In this document: positions 34,465 through 43,513 of the stretch, piece after piece
How positions within the stretch are numbered: the stretch's first letter is position 1
Layout: each line of letters opens with the position of its first letter
NCBI RefSeq assembly: GCF_014650495.1
Contig: NZ_BMVB01000019.1
Location: forward strand, 62,001 to 126,000
DNA from: Streptomyces cinnamoneus
GTDB taxonomy: Bacteria > Actinomycetota > Actinomycetes > Streptomycetales > Streptomycetaceae
Direction: 5' to 3'
DNA: 64,000 nt
The notes under the pieces: generated by a model
What the model was told of the DNA's origin: nothing
Database searches by the model: none
Seen by the model: the letters and a program-made list of their open reading frames with translations, nothing else
Position numbers and translations under genes: made by a program

Positions 34465-35286
34465 CTAGTCCCCCATCACCTGCGGAGTCATCCGCACGGC
34501 CGCCAGGTGCGCGTACACCACCACGTTCCCCAGGTACGCGTCGTCCTCCTGCGAGAACCCGCCCCCGCAGGTGATCACCCGCAGCTCCGCCCGCCCCTGC
34601 GCGGCCCCGTACACCCTTTCCGACGGGAAGCGGTCCCGCTCGTAGACCTCGATCGCGTCGATGGCGAAGACGGCGGTACGGCCGTCCTCCCGCGCCACCT
34701 CCACCTCGTCACCCTTCTTCAGCGCACCGAGGTTGTAGAAGACCGCCGGCCCGCTCTCCGTGTCCACGTGGCCGGCCACGACCGCCGTTCCGGCCGCGCC
34801 GGGTGCGGTGCCGCCCGCGTACCAGCCCGCCAGGTTCCGGTCCCCCTCGGGAGGGCTCGCGAGGCTGCGGTCCGGCAGCAGGCCGAGCGGCATCAGCGGC
34901 GCATCGACCCGGACGGCCGGGATCCACACCCGCGTCGGAGCGGCGGGCGGCAGCGGCGGCACGGACCGCGCACGCCGCGCGGTGGCCAGGAGCGGCTCGC
35001 CCGGCGAACCGAACGCCTCGGCCGCCGACGGCTGGGGCGGCGGCGCCTGGTCCTTCGCGCCGTGCTCGATGAGCCAGCTCCCCGCCAGGAGCACCACCGC
35101 CAGCACCACGGCGATCACGGTCTTGTGCCGCGACTCCCGCGCCTGCCGCACCACGTGCGCCGGCTGCGGCGGATACGACGCGCGCGTCAGCGACCCGCGC
35201 AGGAAGGCCCGCACCACGCCCGGACCGTCCCCGGTCCCCGGACGCAGGGCACGCGTCCGGGGACCGAGGGGCGGACCGGCGGGCAC
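34465..35286 (-). CDS. Class F sortase
   Basis: A 273-aa membrane-anchored cysteine transpeptidase. A cytoplasmic N-terminus of about 55 residues is followed by TM TVIAVVLAVVLLAGSWLIEH, a Pro-rich linker, then the sortase barrel from RVWIPAVRVDAPLMPLG. Catalytic His173 is in VVAGHVDTES and Cys240 in LRVITCGGGF, both in family positions. Class F sortases of actinobacteria are poorly characterised and their substrates mostly unknown. It is 15 bp downstream of a small exported protein gene, the most likely partner. Confidence 0.9.
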   Translation of the reverse strand: MPAGPPLGPRTRALRPGTGDGPGVVRAFLRGSLTRASYPPQPAHVVRQARESRHKTVIAVVLAVVLLAGSWLIEHGAKDQAPPPQPSAAEAFGSPGEPLLATARRARSVPPLPPAAPTRVWIPAVRVDAPLMPLGLLPDRSLASPPEGDRNLAGWYAGGTAPGAAGTAVVAGHVDTESGPAVFYNLGALKKGDEVEVAREDGRTAVFAIDAIEVYERDRFPSERVYGAAQGRAELRVITCGGGFSQEDDAYLGNVVVYAHLAAVRMTPQVMGD

Positions 35287-35301
35287 CGGAACGGTCCTCG
35301 G

Positions 35302-35877
35302 TCAGACCTGGTTGCGGCGTCGCAGGAACCAGGCACCGGCGACCGCAGCCGTGGCCAGGACGGCCGCACCGGCCACGATCTCGACCGTCCCCGAGCTGTC
35401 GCTCGTGCCGCCGACACCGGTCTTCATCCCGCCCATGGGCGGCGAGGCCGGCGTGCTCGGCATCGCACTCGGCTTCGCACTCGGCACGGCGCTCGGCATG
35501 GCGGAGGGCGAGGAGGAGCCGCGGCCGGCGGTGACGACCAGGTCGCCCGTGGCCTCCTTGCCGTTGTCGCACTTGGCGCCGATGCCGTACGTACCGGGCT
35601 TGGCCGCCTCGGGCACCATGAACTGGCCCACCGCGTCCTCCTTGTGCGTGCCGGGCCTGAGCTCGAAGGACGCCGGGCCGCCGACGGCGCTGGCGTCACC
35701 CGTGCCGTGGCCGTCGGAGCCGCAGGCGGTGGTGTTCACCGTGACCGTCGCGCCCGGCCGGACGCTGCTCGGACTCATTTCCAGCTTTCCGAAGGTGTCG
35801 GCGAGCGCGGGGGCGTACGGCAGCCCCAGCGCCGCTATGGCCAGGACGGCCCCGGTGAGCACTCGTGCAGTACGCAT
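35302..35877 (-). CDS. Exported surface protein with C-terminal anchor
   Basis: A 191-aa protein: Sec signal peptide (RTARVLTGAVLAIAALGLPY, cleavage near ALA-DT), an Ig-like beta domain (about 28-118) with a pair of cysteines, a Ser/Pro/Met repeat linker (PSAMPSAVPSAKPSA), and a C-terminal hydrophobic helix followed by RRRNQV. The tail has the layout of a sortase sorting signal but lacks LPXTG; the best candidate before the helix is a Gly/Thr/Ser-rich stretch. It may be a membrane-anchored neighbour or a non-canonical sortase substrate. Confidence 0.8.
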   Translation of the reverse strand: MRTARVLTGAVLAIAALGLPYAPALADTFGKLEMSPSSVRPGATVTVNTTACGSDGHGTGDASAVGGPASFELRPGTHKEDAVGQFMVPEAAKPGTYGIGAKCDNGKEATGDLVVTAGRGSSSPSAMPSAVPSAKPSAMPSTPASPPMGGMKTGVGGTSDSSGTVEIVAGAAVLATAAVAGAWFLRRRNQV

Positions 35878-36086
35878 GCTTCCTCCGTGAGCGCGGACGC
35901 GGCACGCCGATGTGCCGCAGCAGGTGTCGGAATCCCGCGCTCCTCACTGCCGAGCGAAACCGCGTTCCGGCCGTCGCGCACCCCGGCGGACCATGGGACG
36001 GACCGCGCCCGACCGGCGCATGGAGAGCCGAACGGGCAGGTCATGCCGGGTGGCGCGAGATCATCCGTCCGGCCCTGCCCGAAGAC

Positions 36087-36132
36087 GACGAACGGGTGAC
36101 CGAGAGGCTACCCTCGGTCACCCGTTCGTCGG
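36087..36132. terminator. 19-bp hairpin terminator
   Basis: A perfect 19-bp stem (36087-36105 with 36114-36132) with an 8-nt loop, 24 bp after the stop of the minus-strand polytopic membrane-protein gene. Confidence 0.88.
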
Positions 36133-36156
36133 TGTGCGCCGGCCGTCCGGTCCCGG

Positions 36157-38034
36157 CTAGTAGGCCAGGTCGTCAGGGCACCCCGTGCCCCGCGGCAGCT
36201 TGTACGGCGCCGCGATCCGGTACATCCCCGGGTGCGGCGCCCGCAGCAGCGTCCAGTCGTCCTCCGGCTCGCCGTCCTTCGGCGGCTGCACCTGCTTCGC
36301 CAGGCAGCCGTTGACGTTGATCGCCGGCTGCCCGGCCGGCCCCGTCCGCGGCGGCTGCACGGCCTTGCCCGACTTGTCGATCAGGCCCAGCCACGGCGAG
36401 TACGGGATGCGGATGAGCACCGGCCCCGCCTTCTTCACCGTGATCTTCAGCTCGCCGGCGTCCGCGTGCTCCACGACCGCCGGCGGCTCGGCCAGCGGCG
36501 TGGGGTCCTTCACCTCGTACAGCCGCCAGTTGGCGTCGGACCAGATCTCGCGCAGGTACGGCAGGCCCTGGCCGACCAGCCTGGCCTCCTCGACGGCGGC
36601 GTTGTCGGGCTCATCGGTCGGCAGCACCACGTGGTGCACCGCCCAGCGGCTGAGCCAGGCGCGGTAGCTGGCCGGGGTGAGCTTGCCCTCCTCGTAGAAG
36701 AGCGGGTTGCGCTTGAGGTCCGCCTGCCGGTTCCAGCCGCGCGCGAGGTTCACGTACGGGGACAGGGCCGACGCCTCGCGGTGGCTGCGCGCCGGTACGA
36801 CCTCGACGCGGCCGCGCCGGGCGTCCGCCTGCTGGAGCCGGTCCACGAGGGGGGCTATCTCGCGCGCCCAGGAGGCGGCCGGAGTGGTGTGCACGATGTC
36901 GCTGATGGAGTTGGCGGCCTGCCAGATGGTGATGGTCAGCACCGCGAGCACGGCCGCGGTCCAGGCGCGGCCCCGGCGCAGCAGCTCGGCCCGCTCCGGC
37001 TTCTTCTTCTCCGTCAGCACGGCGACCAGCACCACACCGCCGAAGACCATGCCGAGCCGGGAGATGTTCGTCCCGATCTGCGAGGGGATCAGCCAGACCA
37101 GCAGCACGCCCAGCGAGTAGAGGGCCGAGGCGATCCGGACCGTGCGCCAGGTGCGGGGCGTGAACGTCATGCCGAAAACGCCGGCCAGGAGCGGCAGGAT
37201 CACCGACGCCCACGACATCGGCTGCTGCCCGGAGAACGGGAACAGCCACGCCGACAGCCCGACCACCAGCACCGGGGTCACCCCCAGCGCGTACGCCGCC
37301 GGACGGCGCCCGCCCACCCAGAGCGCGGCCGCCACGATGCCCACGTACAGGCCCGCCACCGGGCTGGACGCCGTCGCCAGGCCCGCCATCACCGCGGCCA
37401 GCGCGGCCCGGCCCCAGCGGTACTTGCGCTGCGTGCGCCACCGCACCGGCCACGCGAAGATCGTGGCCACCGCCGCCAGGCCGAACATCATGCCGAGCCC
37501 GAAGGTCACCCGGCCGGAGATGGCGTTGCAGGTCAGCGCGAACGCCCCGTACAGCGCCGGCCACAGCGGCCGTCGCACCACCCGGCTGCGCACCAGCAGC
37601 AGGGCGATCAGCCCGGCCGACAGCGTGCCCGCGATCATCATCGTGGTCCGCACGCCCAGCTGCGCCATCAGGTACGGGGAGATCACGCTGTACGAGACGG
37701 GGTGCATCCCGCCGTACCAGGCGAGGTTGTACGCCGAGGCCGGGTGCTGGAGCGCGAACTCCGCCCACGCGTCCTGGGCGGCCAGGTCGCCGCCGCTGTT
37801 CGCGAACAGCATCACCCACACCACGTGCAGCACTGCTGCGACGAAAAGGGTGACCGGCACGGTCCCGGTGAGCACGCGGCCGCGGCCGCCACGCCGGTGG
37901 CCGGGCACCACCGCCCACGACGGCCGGCGCCAGGCCGGTTTCGCGGCGCCCACCGCGGTGGTCGCTTCGGCCTGCGCCGGTTCTCTGTCTGCTTCTCCCG
38001 GCTGTCCGGCCCGCGCCGGCCCCACGGTGGTCAC
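36157..38034 (-). CDS. Polytopic membrane protein, GT-C glycosyltransferase-like
   Basis: A 625-aa protein with a GTG start at 38034 and about 11 membrane helices (residues 55-390), then a 230-residue extracytoplasmic C-terminal part ending in a beta-rich segment with two cysteines. The first loop has GGDLAAQDAWAEFALQHPAS with acidic residues where GT-C lipid-sugar transferases keep their metal/base residues, and the HPVSYSVISPYLMAQLG stretch is typical of this group. It may transfer sugars from a polyprenyl carrier to a wall polymer or protein; a transporter annotation would be less likely. Function not proven. Confidence 0.7.
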   Translation of the reverse strand: MTTVGPARAGQPGEADREPAQAEATTAVGAAKPAWRRPSWAVVPGHRRGGRGRVLTGTVPVTLFVAAVLHVVWVMLFANSGGDLAAQDAWAEFALQHPASAYNLAWYGGMHPVSYSVISPYLMAQLGVRTTMMIAGTLSAGLIALLLVRSRVVRRPLWPALYGAFALTCNAISGRVTFGLGMMFGLAAVATIFAWPVRWRTQRKYRWGRAALAAVMAGLATASSPVAGLYVGIVAAALWVGGRRPAAYALGVTPVLVVGLSAWLFPFSGQQPMSWASVILPLLAGVFGMTFTPRTWRTVRIASALYSLGVLLVWLIPSQIGTNISRLGMVFGGVVLVAVLTEKKKPERAELLRRGRAWTAAVLAVLTITIWQAANSISDIVHTTPAASWAREIAPLVDRLQQADARRGRVEVVPARSHREASALSPYVNLARGWNRQADLKRNPLFYEEGKLTPASYRAWLSRWAVHHVVLPTDEPDNAAVEEARLVGQGLPYLREIWSDANWRLYEVKDPTPLAEPPAVVEHADAGELKITVKKAGPVLIRIPYSPWLGLIDKSGKAVQPPRTGPAGQPAINVNGCLAKQVQPPKDGEPEDDWTLLRAPHPGMYRIAAPYKLPRGTGCPDDLAY

Positions 38035-38125
38035 TGCGGCTCTCCCCGTCTTCCCCCTAGGTTCTACTCCCCCATCTTCACGCATGCCCGCACCGTTGCG
38101 GGCATCCCCGCGGTCCCGGCGCCCC

Positions 38126-38183
38126 CGGCCCGCGCTCCTGCGCACGGGCCGGGAGCCCCGCCGACGGACCGGCCGTCGGCGGG
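38126..38183. terminator. Two hairpins between dacC-like gene and the GT-C-like gene
   Basis: CCGGCCCG/CGGGCCGG (38126-38152) and a perfect 11-bp stem CCCGCCGACGG (38157-38167 with 38173-38183). The second lies 16 bp after the D,D-carboxypeptidase stop (38199 on the minus strand) and is the likelier terminator. Confidence 0.7.
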
Positions 38184-38198
38184 ACGCAGGGCCGGACG

Positions 38199-40937
38199 TC
38201 AGCCCAGGCGGCCCAGCTTCGCCCCGAACGAAGGCTCCGCCAGCGCCGACTTCAGCGCCACCGGCACCTTGACCGCGTCCGCGCCGCTGCCCACGGTCAG
38301 CTCGCCGATCTCCGTACCGGCCTTCGCCGAGTGCGGGATCTTGCGACCACCGGCCGACAGTGTGAACTTCGTCGCGAAGCCGGGCCAGCCGGCCGCCACG
38401 ACGTCCTTCGTGGCCACGACCGGCGTCCGGCCGCCGAGACCGTCGTCCACGCGGCCGACGACGTCGCCCTTCTTCACGACGGTGGTCGTCTGCATGGCCT
38501 TCTGGATGGCCGTCATCTGGAGGTAGCTCTTGTCCTTGACCTTCTTCAGGCTGTTCTCCGCGTTGGGGTCCAGGCCCTTGAAGTGGATGTCCATCGTGGC
38601 GCCGACGATCAGGTACTCCTTGCCGTCGAGCACCCGCCGCGCCGCCCACATCAGCGCGCCGCCGGCCGCGCTGCTGGAGCCCGTCTTGATGCCGAGGACA
38701 CCGGTGCCCTTCACCAGCAGCGTGTCGTTGTTGTTGTTGATGTGCGGGCCGCCGGGGATGTCGGCGTTGGGCTGCTGGGTGATCTCCCGGACGACCGGGT
38801 TCTTGATCATCACCTCGGCCAGCTTCACCTGGTCCACGGCCGTGCTCTTCGTCGTGGCCGTCAGACCGCTGGGGTCGGTGTAGGTGGTGTTGGTCATGCC
38901 GAGTTCCTTGGCGGCGTCGTTCATCTTCTTGACGAACGCGTCCTCGGCACCGTTGGTGTCCCACCGGGCGAGCAGGCGGGCGATGTTGTTGCCCGACGGG
39001 ATGAGCAGCATGCGGAGCATGTCGTACTCGGAGAACTCCTGGCCCGCCCTGACCTTCGCCGTCGACTCGCCCTCGGCGTTGGACTCCTTCTCCGCCGCCT
39101 CGTCGACCGTGATCTTGTTGCTGGTCTTGTCCCCCTTCTTCAGGGGGTGGTCCTTCAGGATCACGTAGGCGGTCATGACCTTGGCGACACTGGCCGTCGG
39201 CACGGGCTTCTGCGGGCCGTACGTGCCCACGTCACCGGCGCCCACGACCTTGGCCGCGGACTGGCCCTCCCCGGGCCACGCGAAGTCGGGCTTGCCGCCC
39301 CCGAACACGTACTCCTTCTTCGACCCCAGCGACAGCGTCGGGTCGGGCAGCGGGCGGAACGCCTGGACCGCCATGAAGATGATCAGGAGCAGCACGACGA
39401 GCGGCGTCCAGATCTTCACTCGGCGCATCGCCGTGCGCACCGGGGTCTCCGGCGGCGGCGGGGTGTTCGTCAGCTGCGCGAGCAGGTCGAGCGGCGCGGC
39501 GGGCCGCCCGGGCCCACCGTCCGCCGCGGCGCCCGCGCCCGGCTGGCCGGGGAAGGGCGTCTGCTTGGTGCGCTCGGCCCCGTCCGTTCCGGCGGGCGCC
39601 TTGGGCGGCGTGACGGAGACGGGGATCGCGGGCTTGGCGGGCGCCGCGGGCTTGGCGGCGGACGCGGCCGGCTTGGCGGACGTCGCCGGCTTGGCGGCGG
39701 ACGTCGCCGGCTTGGCGGACGCGGCCGGCTGACCGGCGGCCGGCTTGGCCGGGGCGTCGTCCTTCAGCGGCACGAACTGGCTCTTGCGCGCCTGACCGGC
39801 CTTCGGAACGGCGGCCGGGTCCGGAGCCTTGAGCAGCTCGGTCGGCTGGTCGCCGGCATCGGCCTCGGCGGGGGCGCCGGCCTTGGGCCGCACGGCCTTG
39901 AACACGGCGGTCGGCTGGTCGCCGGCCGGCGGCTCGTCACCGGCGTCGGCACCGGCACCGGCCTTCGACGGGCTGCCGGCCTTGCCGGACGCGTGGTCAC
40001 CCTCGCCGGCCTTGGGCCGCACCGCCTTGAACACGGCGGTCGGACGATCGGCGGCGGGCTTCTTGTCCGCTCCGTCCGCCTTGTCCGACGCCTCGTCACC
40101 CTCGGCAGCCTTGGGCCGGACCGCCTTGAACACGGCGGTCGGCTGGTCACCGGTCGGCGGCTCGTCACCGGCATCGGCGTCGGCACCGGCGTCGACATCG
40201 GCCTTCGACGGGCTGCCGGCCTTGCCGGACGCCTCGTCACCACCGGTGGCCGCCGGACGGTCGGCGGCGGACTTCTTGTCCGCTCCGCCCTTCTTGTCCG
40301 ACGCCTCGTCACCAGCGCCGGCCTTGGGCCGCACGGTCTTGAACACGGCGGTCGGCTGGTCGCCGGCAGCAGGCTCCTCGGCCGCGTCCGCCGACTTCCC
40401 GGCCTTGCCGGACGCCTCGTCACCATCGGTGGCCGCCGGGCGGTCAGCAGCCGGCTTCGCGGCGGCAGAGCCCTCGGCGGACACGTCCGCGCCGCCGGTG
40501 GGCTTCTTCTGCGCCGTACCGGCCCCGGACGGGCCGTCCGCGTCCTCGGCCTCGTCCTCGTCGGCGCTCGCCACCCAGGCCGCCACGGCGGCCTTCAGCC
40601 GGGCGTCGCCCTTGCCGTCGGTCCGGCCGTTGCCGTTGGCGCCGGCCTTCGCCCCAGCCGGCTCCGCCTTTGCATCCGCACCCGCAGGCGCATCCGCACC
40701 GGCCTCGGCTTCGGCGGTCGTGTCTCCCGCCGGCTCCGCCTCCGCCTCGTCGGCCTTCGGCCGTACCGTGCGGAAGACAGCCGTAGCCCGGTCGCCGCCT
40801 TCGCGGCCCTCGGCCGCGTCGGTCTTCACCGGTTCCCGTACGACCCCGAGCCTCGGGTCGCGTTCACTGCCCGTCGTGCCGGTCGTCTCCCCCGACGACT
40901 TCAGCTGCTTCGACTTGTCGGGGGACTCGCCCGCCAC
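38199..40937 (-). CDS. D-Ala-D-Ala carboxypeptidase with long repetitive cytoplasmic arm
   Basis: A 912-aa peptidase S11 (PBP5 family). GTG 40937 with GAGGAGG upstream. Residues 1-500 are intrinsically disordered, Ala/Lys/Asp-rich, with five copies of TAVF-[RK]-[TA]-VRPK. A helix at about 506-530 (VVLLLIIFMAVQAF) puts this arm in the cytoplasm and the C-terminal 350 residues outside. The catalytic set is SVAK (Ser583, Lys586), SGNN (the SxN motif) and KTGSSS (KTG). It trims the pentapeptide stems of peptidoglycan. The arm is far longer than in classic PBP5 (about 400 aa total) and suggests control or localisation by a cytoplasmic partner. Confidence 0.92.
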   Translation of the reverse strand: MAGESPDKSKQLKSSGETTGTTGSERDPRLGVVREPVKTDAAEGREGGDRATAVFRTVRPKADEAEAEPAGDTTAEAEAGADAPAGADAKAEPAGAKAGANGNGRTDGKGDARLKAAVAAWVASADEDEAEDADGPSGAGTAQKKPTGGADVSAEGSAAAKPAADRPAATDGDEASGKAGKSADAAEEPAAGDQPTAVFKTVRPKAGAGDEASDKKGGADKKSAADRPAATGGDEASGKAGSPSKADVDAGADADAGDEPPTGDQPTAVFKAVRPKAAEGDEASDKADGADKKPAADRPTAVFKAVRPKAGEGDHASGKAGSPSKAGAGADAGDEPPAGDQPTAVFKAVRPKAGAPAEADAGDQPTELLKAPDPAAVPKAGQARKSQFVPLKDDAPAKPAAGQPAASAKPATSAAKPATSAKPAASAAKPAAPAKPAIPVSVTPPKAPAGTDGAERTKQTPFPGQPGAGAAADGGPGRPAAPLDLLAQLTNTPPPPETPVRTAMRRVKIWTPLVVLLLIIFMAVQAFRPLPDPTLSLGSKKEYVFGGGKPDFAWPGEGQSAAKVVGAGDVGTYGPQKPVPTASVAKVMTAYVILKDHPLKKGDKTSNKITVDEAAEKESNAEGESTAKVRAGQEFSEYDMLRMLLIPSGNNIARLLARWDTNGAEDAFVKKMNDAAKELGMTNTTYTDPSGLTATTKSTAVDQVKLAEVMIKNPVVREITQQPNADIPGGPHINNNNDTLLVKGTGVLGIKTGSSSAAGGALMWAARRVLDGKEYLIVGATMDIHFKGLDPNAENSLKKVKDKSYLQMTAIQKAMQTTTVVKKGDVVGRVDDGLGGRTPVVATKDVVAAGWPGFATKFTLSAGGRKIPHSAKAGTEIGELTVGSGADAVKVPVALKSALAEPSFGAKLGRLG
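39884..40788 (-). repeat. Five TAVF-x-x-VRPK repeats in the carboxypeptidase arm
   Basis: The motif copies are encoded near 39884-39914, 40013-40043, 40109-40139, 40324-40354 and 40757-40787, each preceded by Arg or Gln with Pro/Ala and followed by an Ala/Glu/Asp-rich spacer with Asp-Glu-Ala-Ser. The last four are nearly identical, which implies recent duplication. Confidence 0.85.
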
Positions 40938-41203
40938 CGATGCCTCCTCGAATTTCCCGCACCATACGCCGAGGCGGGGCAGCGACAAGCCACCCCGCTG
41001 ACCGATTCTCTCAACGTCTTACCAGTGTCCGCTGTCGCCCTCGCGACAAGGCGCGACCATACGGTCATAGGGCGTTGTGTGCCTTCACCCACGTGCAAGA
41101 CGAGACGACATACCTACCGGTTCCCACCCGAAGCCACCACGCACTCTCGACAGACCAATGTGAGAGGGGTCACCCTGTCACTCATCCACGCGGGGAGGCA
41201 TGG

Positions 41204-41968
41204 ATGGGCAGGAGCCGCAGAACAATTCCGGAGGAGCTTCTGCTGCTGGCCCTGGACCCGGCCACGGGTACCACGGCGCAGCCGCAGTCGCTCGACCTCG
41301 GTCTTGCCGGAGCGCAGCTAGTGGAGCTGGCTCTGGCCGGACGGATAGCCCCAGACGGGGATCGTATCGCCGTGGTGCACCCACGGCCGACAGGAGATCC
41401 GACCCTGGACACCGCGCTCGAACTGCTGCGCCGCCGCGGCAGCCCGGTGCGGGCCGTCCACTGGATCGGCGGGCCCCGGCTGGGGCTGCGTCAGACGTAT
41501 CTCACGCACCTGGAGCGGTGCGGCATGGTGCATGCCGTGGCGGGCCAGATGTGCGGGGTGCTTCCCACCACGCGCTACCAGGCGACCGACACCACCATCA
41601 GCCGGGAGATCCGGGCCCGGCTGGACAGTGCGATCCGCACCGGCGTGCCGCCGGACCCGCGGACCGCGGCGCTCGCCGCCCTGGCGCACGCCGTCGGGCT
41701 GGGCAAGCACTTGTACCCGGGCAACGAGGGACGGTCGTCACGGTCCCGGCTCCGGGACCTGATCCGGCACGACCCGATGGGCGGGCTCGTGGCGCACGCG
41801 GTGATGGACGTGCAGAACGGCGTCGCCGCCCAGCCGCGGCGGGCACCGGCCGCCGCCGGGCCCCAGGGCAACGGCGGTTCCGGTCGCAGGGCGGCGGCCG
41901 TGCGGGCTCCGGCGGAGGCCGCCACGGCGCACCACGGCGGCGTGATGGCCCGCGCGGGCGCTTCGTGA
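41204..41968 (+). CDS. GPP34 (GOLPH3/Vps74-like) phosphoprotein family member
   Basis: A 254-aa protein with the GPP34 fold known from eukaryotic Golgi proteins that bind phosphatidylinositol-4-phosphate. Visible features are TIPEELLLLALDPATGTTAQ at the start, LDLGLAGAQLVELALAGRIA and GRSSRSRLRDLI, then an Ala/Gly-rich tail of about 45 residues. ATG 41204 has GGGGAGG 5 nt upstream. In Streptomyces the family is multicopy and its role is unknown; membrane-lipid binding is inference from the eukaryotic relatives. Confidence 0.85.
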   Translation: MGRSRRTIPEELLLLALDPATGTTAQPQSLDLGLAGAQLVELALAGRIAPDGDRIAVVHPRPTGDPTLDTALELLRRRGSPVRAVHWIGGPRLGLRQTYLTHLERCGMVHAVAGQMCGVLPTTRYQATDTTISREIRARLDSAIRTGVPPDPRTAALAALAHAVGLGKHLYPGNEGRSSRSRLRDLIRHDPMGGLVAHAVMDVQNGVAAQPRRAPAAAGPQGNGGSGRRAAAVRAPAEAATAHHGGVMARAGAS

Positions 41969-42454
41969 AACGGTTCGGCACCCGCACCGCCGACGGCGTC
42001 CGTTAAGCCCGCGGGCACGCGAGCGCCTCAGCACGGCAGCACAGACAGCACAGACACGGCGGTACAGGCACGGCAACGAGCACATCAGCAAGAACGGCAC
42101 GGCACAGGACAGGCACCGGCGCAGGCCGTGTGCCGGCACTGAAGCACCACCCTCCGCTCCGTCAGACCGCACCGCAGTCCCCACACCGGTTCGGGAGCCG
42201 CAGCACCGCGCGGGGTGGTGGACCGACCCGTCCCGGACGGTGGCCGGCCCACCACCCCGCGCACGCATGCCCGCGCACGGATATCCACGGGTCGCGCCCG
42301 CGCGCGAGCGTACGTACATCGACTACGCCAGTCGCGCACAAGTGCCAGGCATGGGAAGCCGACTTGGTATAAGCATTTTCCAGCGCCGCCCTGGTGAGTG
42401 GTGGCAGGCTGCGGAGCAGTAGACAGCAGCATGACGGAGCCGGAGGTGCCTCCC
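41969..42454. other. 486-bp gap upstream of the XRE regulator
   Basis: The left 200 bp are rich in CAGCACA/CACGGC-type short repeats and hold no convincing frame. The right part is less GC-rich and contains a TATAAG near 42367, a plausible -10 for the XRE gene. No hairpin stronger than a few base pairs was found. Confidence 0.5.
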
Positions 42455-43327
42455 GTGGCGTCCAGTGTCAACCCCACCGTACGGCGGCGCCGATTGGGGC
42501 AGGAGCTGCGCAAGCTCCGGGAACTCAAGGGCATGACCGCCGAGGAGGTGGCCGAGCGGCTACTGGTCTCGCAGTCGAAGATCAGCCGGCTGGAGAACGG
42601 CCGCCGCAGCATCAGCCAGCGCGACGTCCGCGACCTGTGCAGCGTGTACGGCGTCGAGGACCACCGCATCGTCGATTCGCTGATGCAGATGGCCAAGGAG
42701 TCGCGTCAGCAGGGCTGGTGGCACGCCTTCGGCGACATCCCGTACAGCGTCTACATCGGTCTGGAGACCGATGCCGCGTCCCTGCGCGTGTACGAGGCGT
42801 CGCTCGTGCCGGGCCTGCTGCAGACGCCGAACTACGCCAGCGCCGTGACCGAGGGCTCGTGGCCGGAGGCCACGGCGGCCGACGTCGAGCGGCGCGTCCA
42901 GGTGCGCATGCGGCGCCAGGAGCGGATCACCGATCCGGAGAATCCGCTGCGGCTGTGGGCGGTCATCGACGAGTCGGCGCTGCGCCGGATCGTCGGCAAC
43001 AACTCCATCATGCGCGAACAGATGGAGCACCTGGTGGAGTTCAGTATGCAACCGCACATCACCGTGCAGGTGCTGCCCTATTCCGTGGGCGCACACCCGG
43101 GTATGTACGGAAAGTTCTCCATTCTCGAATTCCACGACCCCCAGGACGCGAGCACGGTCTATCTGGAGGGAATCACCAGCGACCTCTATCTGGAGAAGCC
43201 GAATGACGTCCAGGCGTACAGCGTGATGTACGAGCACCTGCGCATGCAGGCGCTCAACGCGGAGGACTCGCGGCGGTTCATCCTGCAGGTCGCCGAGGAC
43301 TGGGCGAAGGCGGCCGCCCACTCCTGA
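42455..43327 (+). CDS. XRE-family regulator with DUF5753 (WhiJ-like)
   Basis: A 290-aa protein. Residues 10-70 are an XRE helix-turn-helix (LGQELRKLRELKGMTAEEVA and SQSKISRLENGRRSISQRDV); the rest is DUF5753, with YEASLVPGLLQTPNYASAV and an HITVQVLPYSVGAHPGMYGK stretch. GTG 42455 is preferred because CGGAGG lies 8 nt upstream; an ATG at 42431 is possible. This family, including WhiJ, occurs in many copies in Streptomyces, each usually paired with a small DUF397 protein that modulates it; one follows here at 43514. The pairs affect development and antibiotic production. Confidence 0.9.
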   Translation: MASSVNPTVRRRRLGQELRKLRELKGMTAEEVAERLLVSQSKISRLENGRRSISQRDVRDLCSVYGVEDHRIVDSLMQMAKESRQQGWWHAFGDIPYSVYIGLETDAASLRVYEASLVPGLLQTPNYASAVTEGSWPEATAADVERRVQVRMRRQERITDPENPLRLWAVIDESALRRIVGNNSIMREQMEHLVEFSMQPHITVQVLPYSVGAHPGMYGKFSILEFHDPQDASTVYLEGITSDLYLEKPNDVQAYSVMYEHLRMQALNAEDSRRFILQVAEDWAKAAAHS

Positions 43328-43400
43328 GGGCCGGCGGAGCGGCCGCTGCCGTGCGGGGGCGGAACAGTACACCCCCGGCACCCGGCAGGGAAGGCGTAAT

Positions 43401-43410
43401 GCATATATGC
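43401..43410. promoter_or_regulatory. AT-rich palindrome upstream of the DUF397 gene
   Basis: GCATATATGC is a perfect palindrome in an otherwise GC-rich leader, 104 bp upstream of the DUF397 start. It may be an operator for the XRE partner. Confidence 0.35.
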
Positions 43411-43513
43411 CATCCGGTCGAGTGAAGCGCCAATTCATCTGGTGATGTTGGCGCGTAACGTCGGTCGCACCTCGGGAAACCGGCGTTAGCAACTCACATG
43501 CATCGGAGCAATC

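Noticed and set aside
38331..41321. A 996-codon plus-strand frame opposite the D,D-carboxypeptidase, with Arg/Gly/Leu repeats.
   Set aside because: The apparent repeats are the reverse complement of the Ala/Lys/Pro-rich arm. The minus strand has SxxK, SxN and KTG motifs, a membrane helix and a ribosome binding site.
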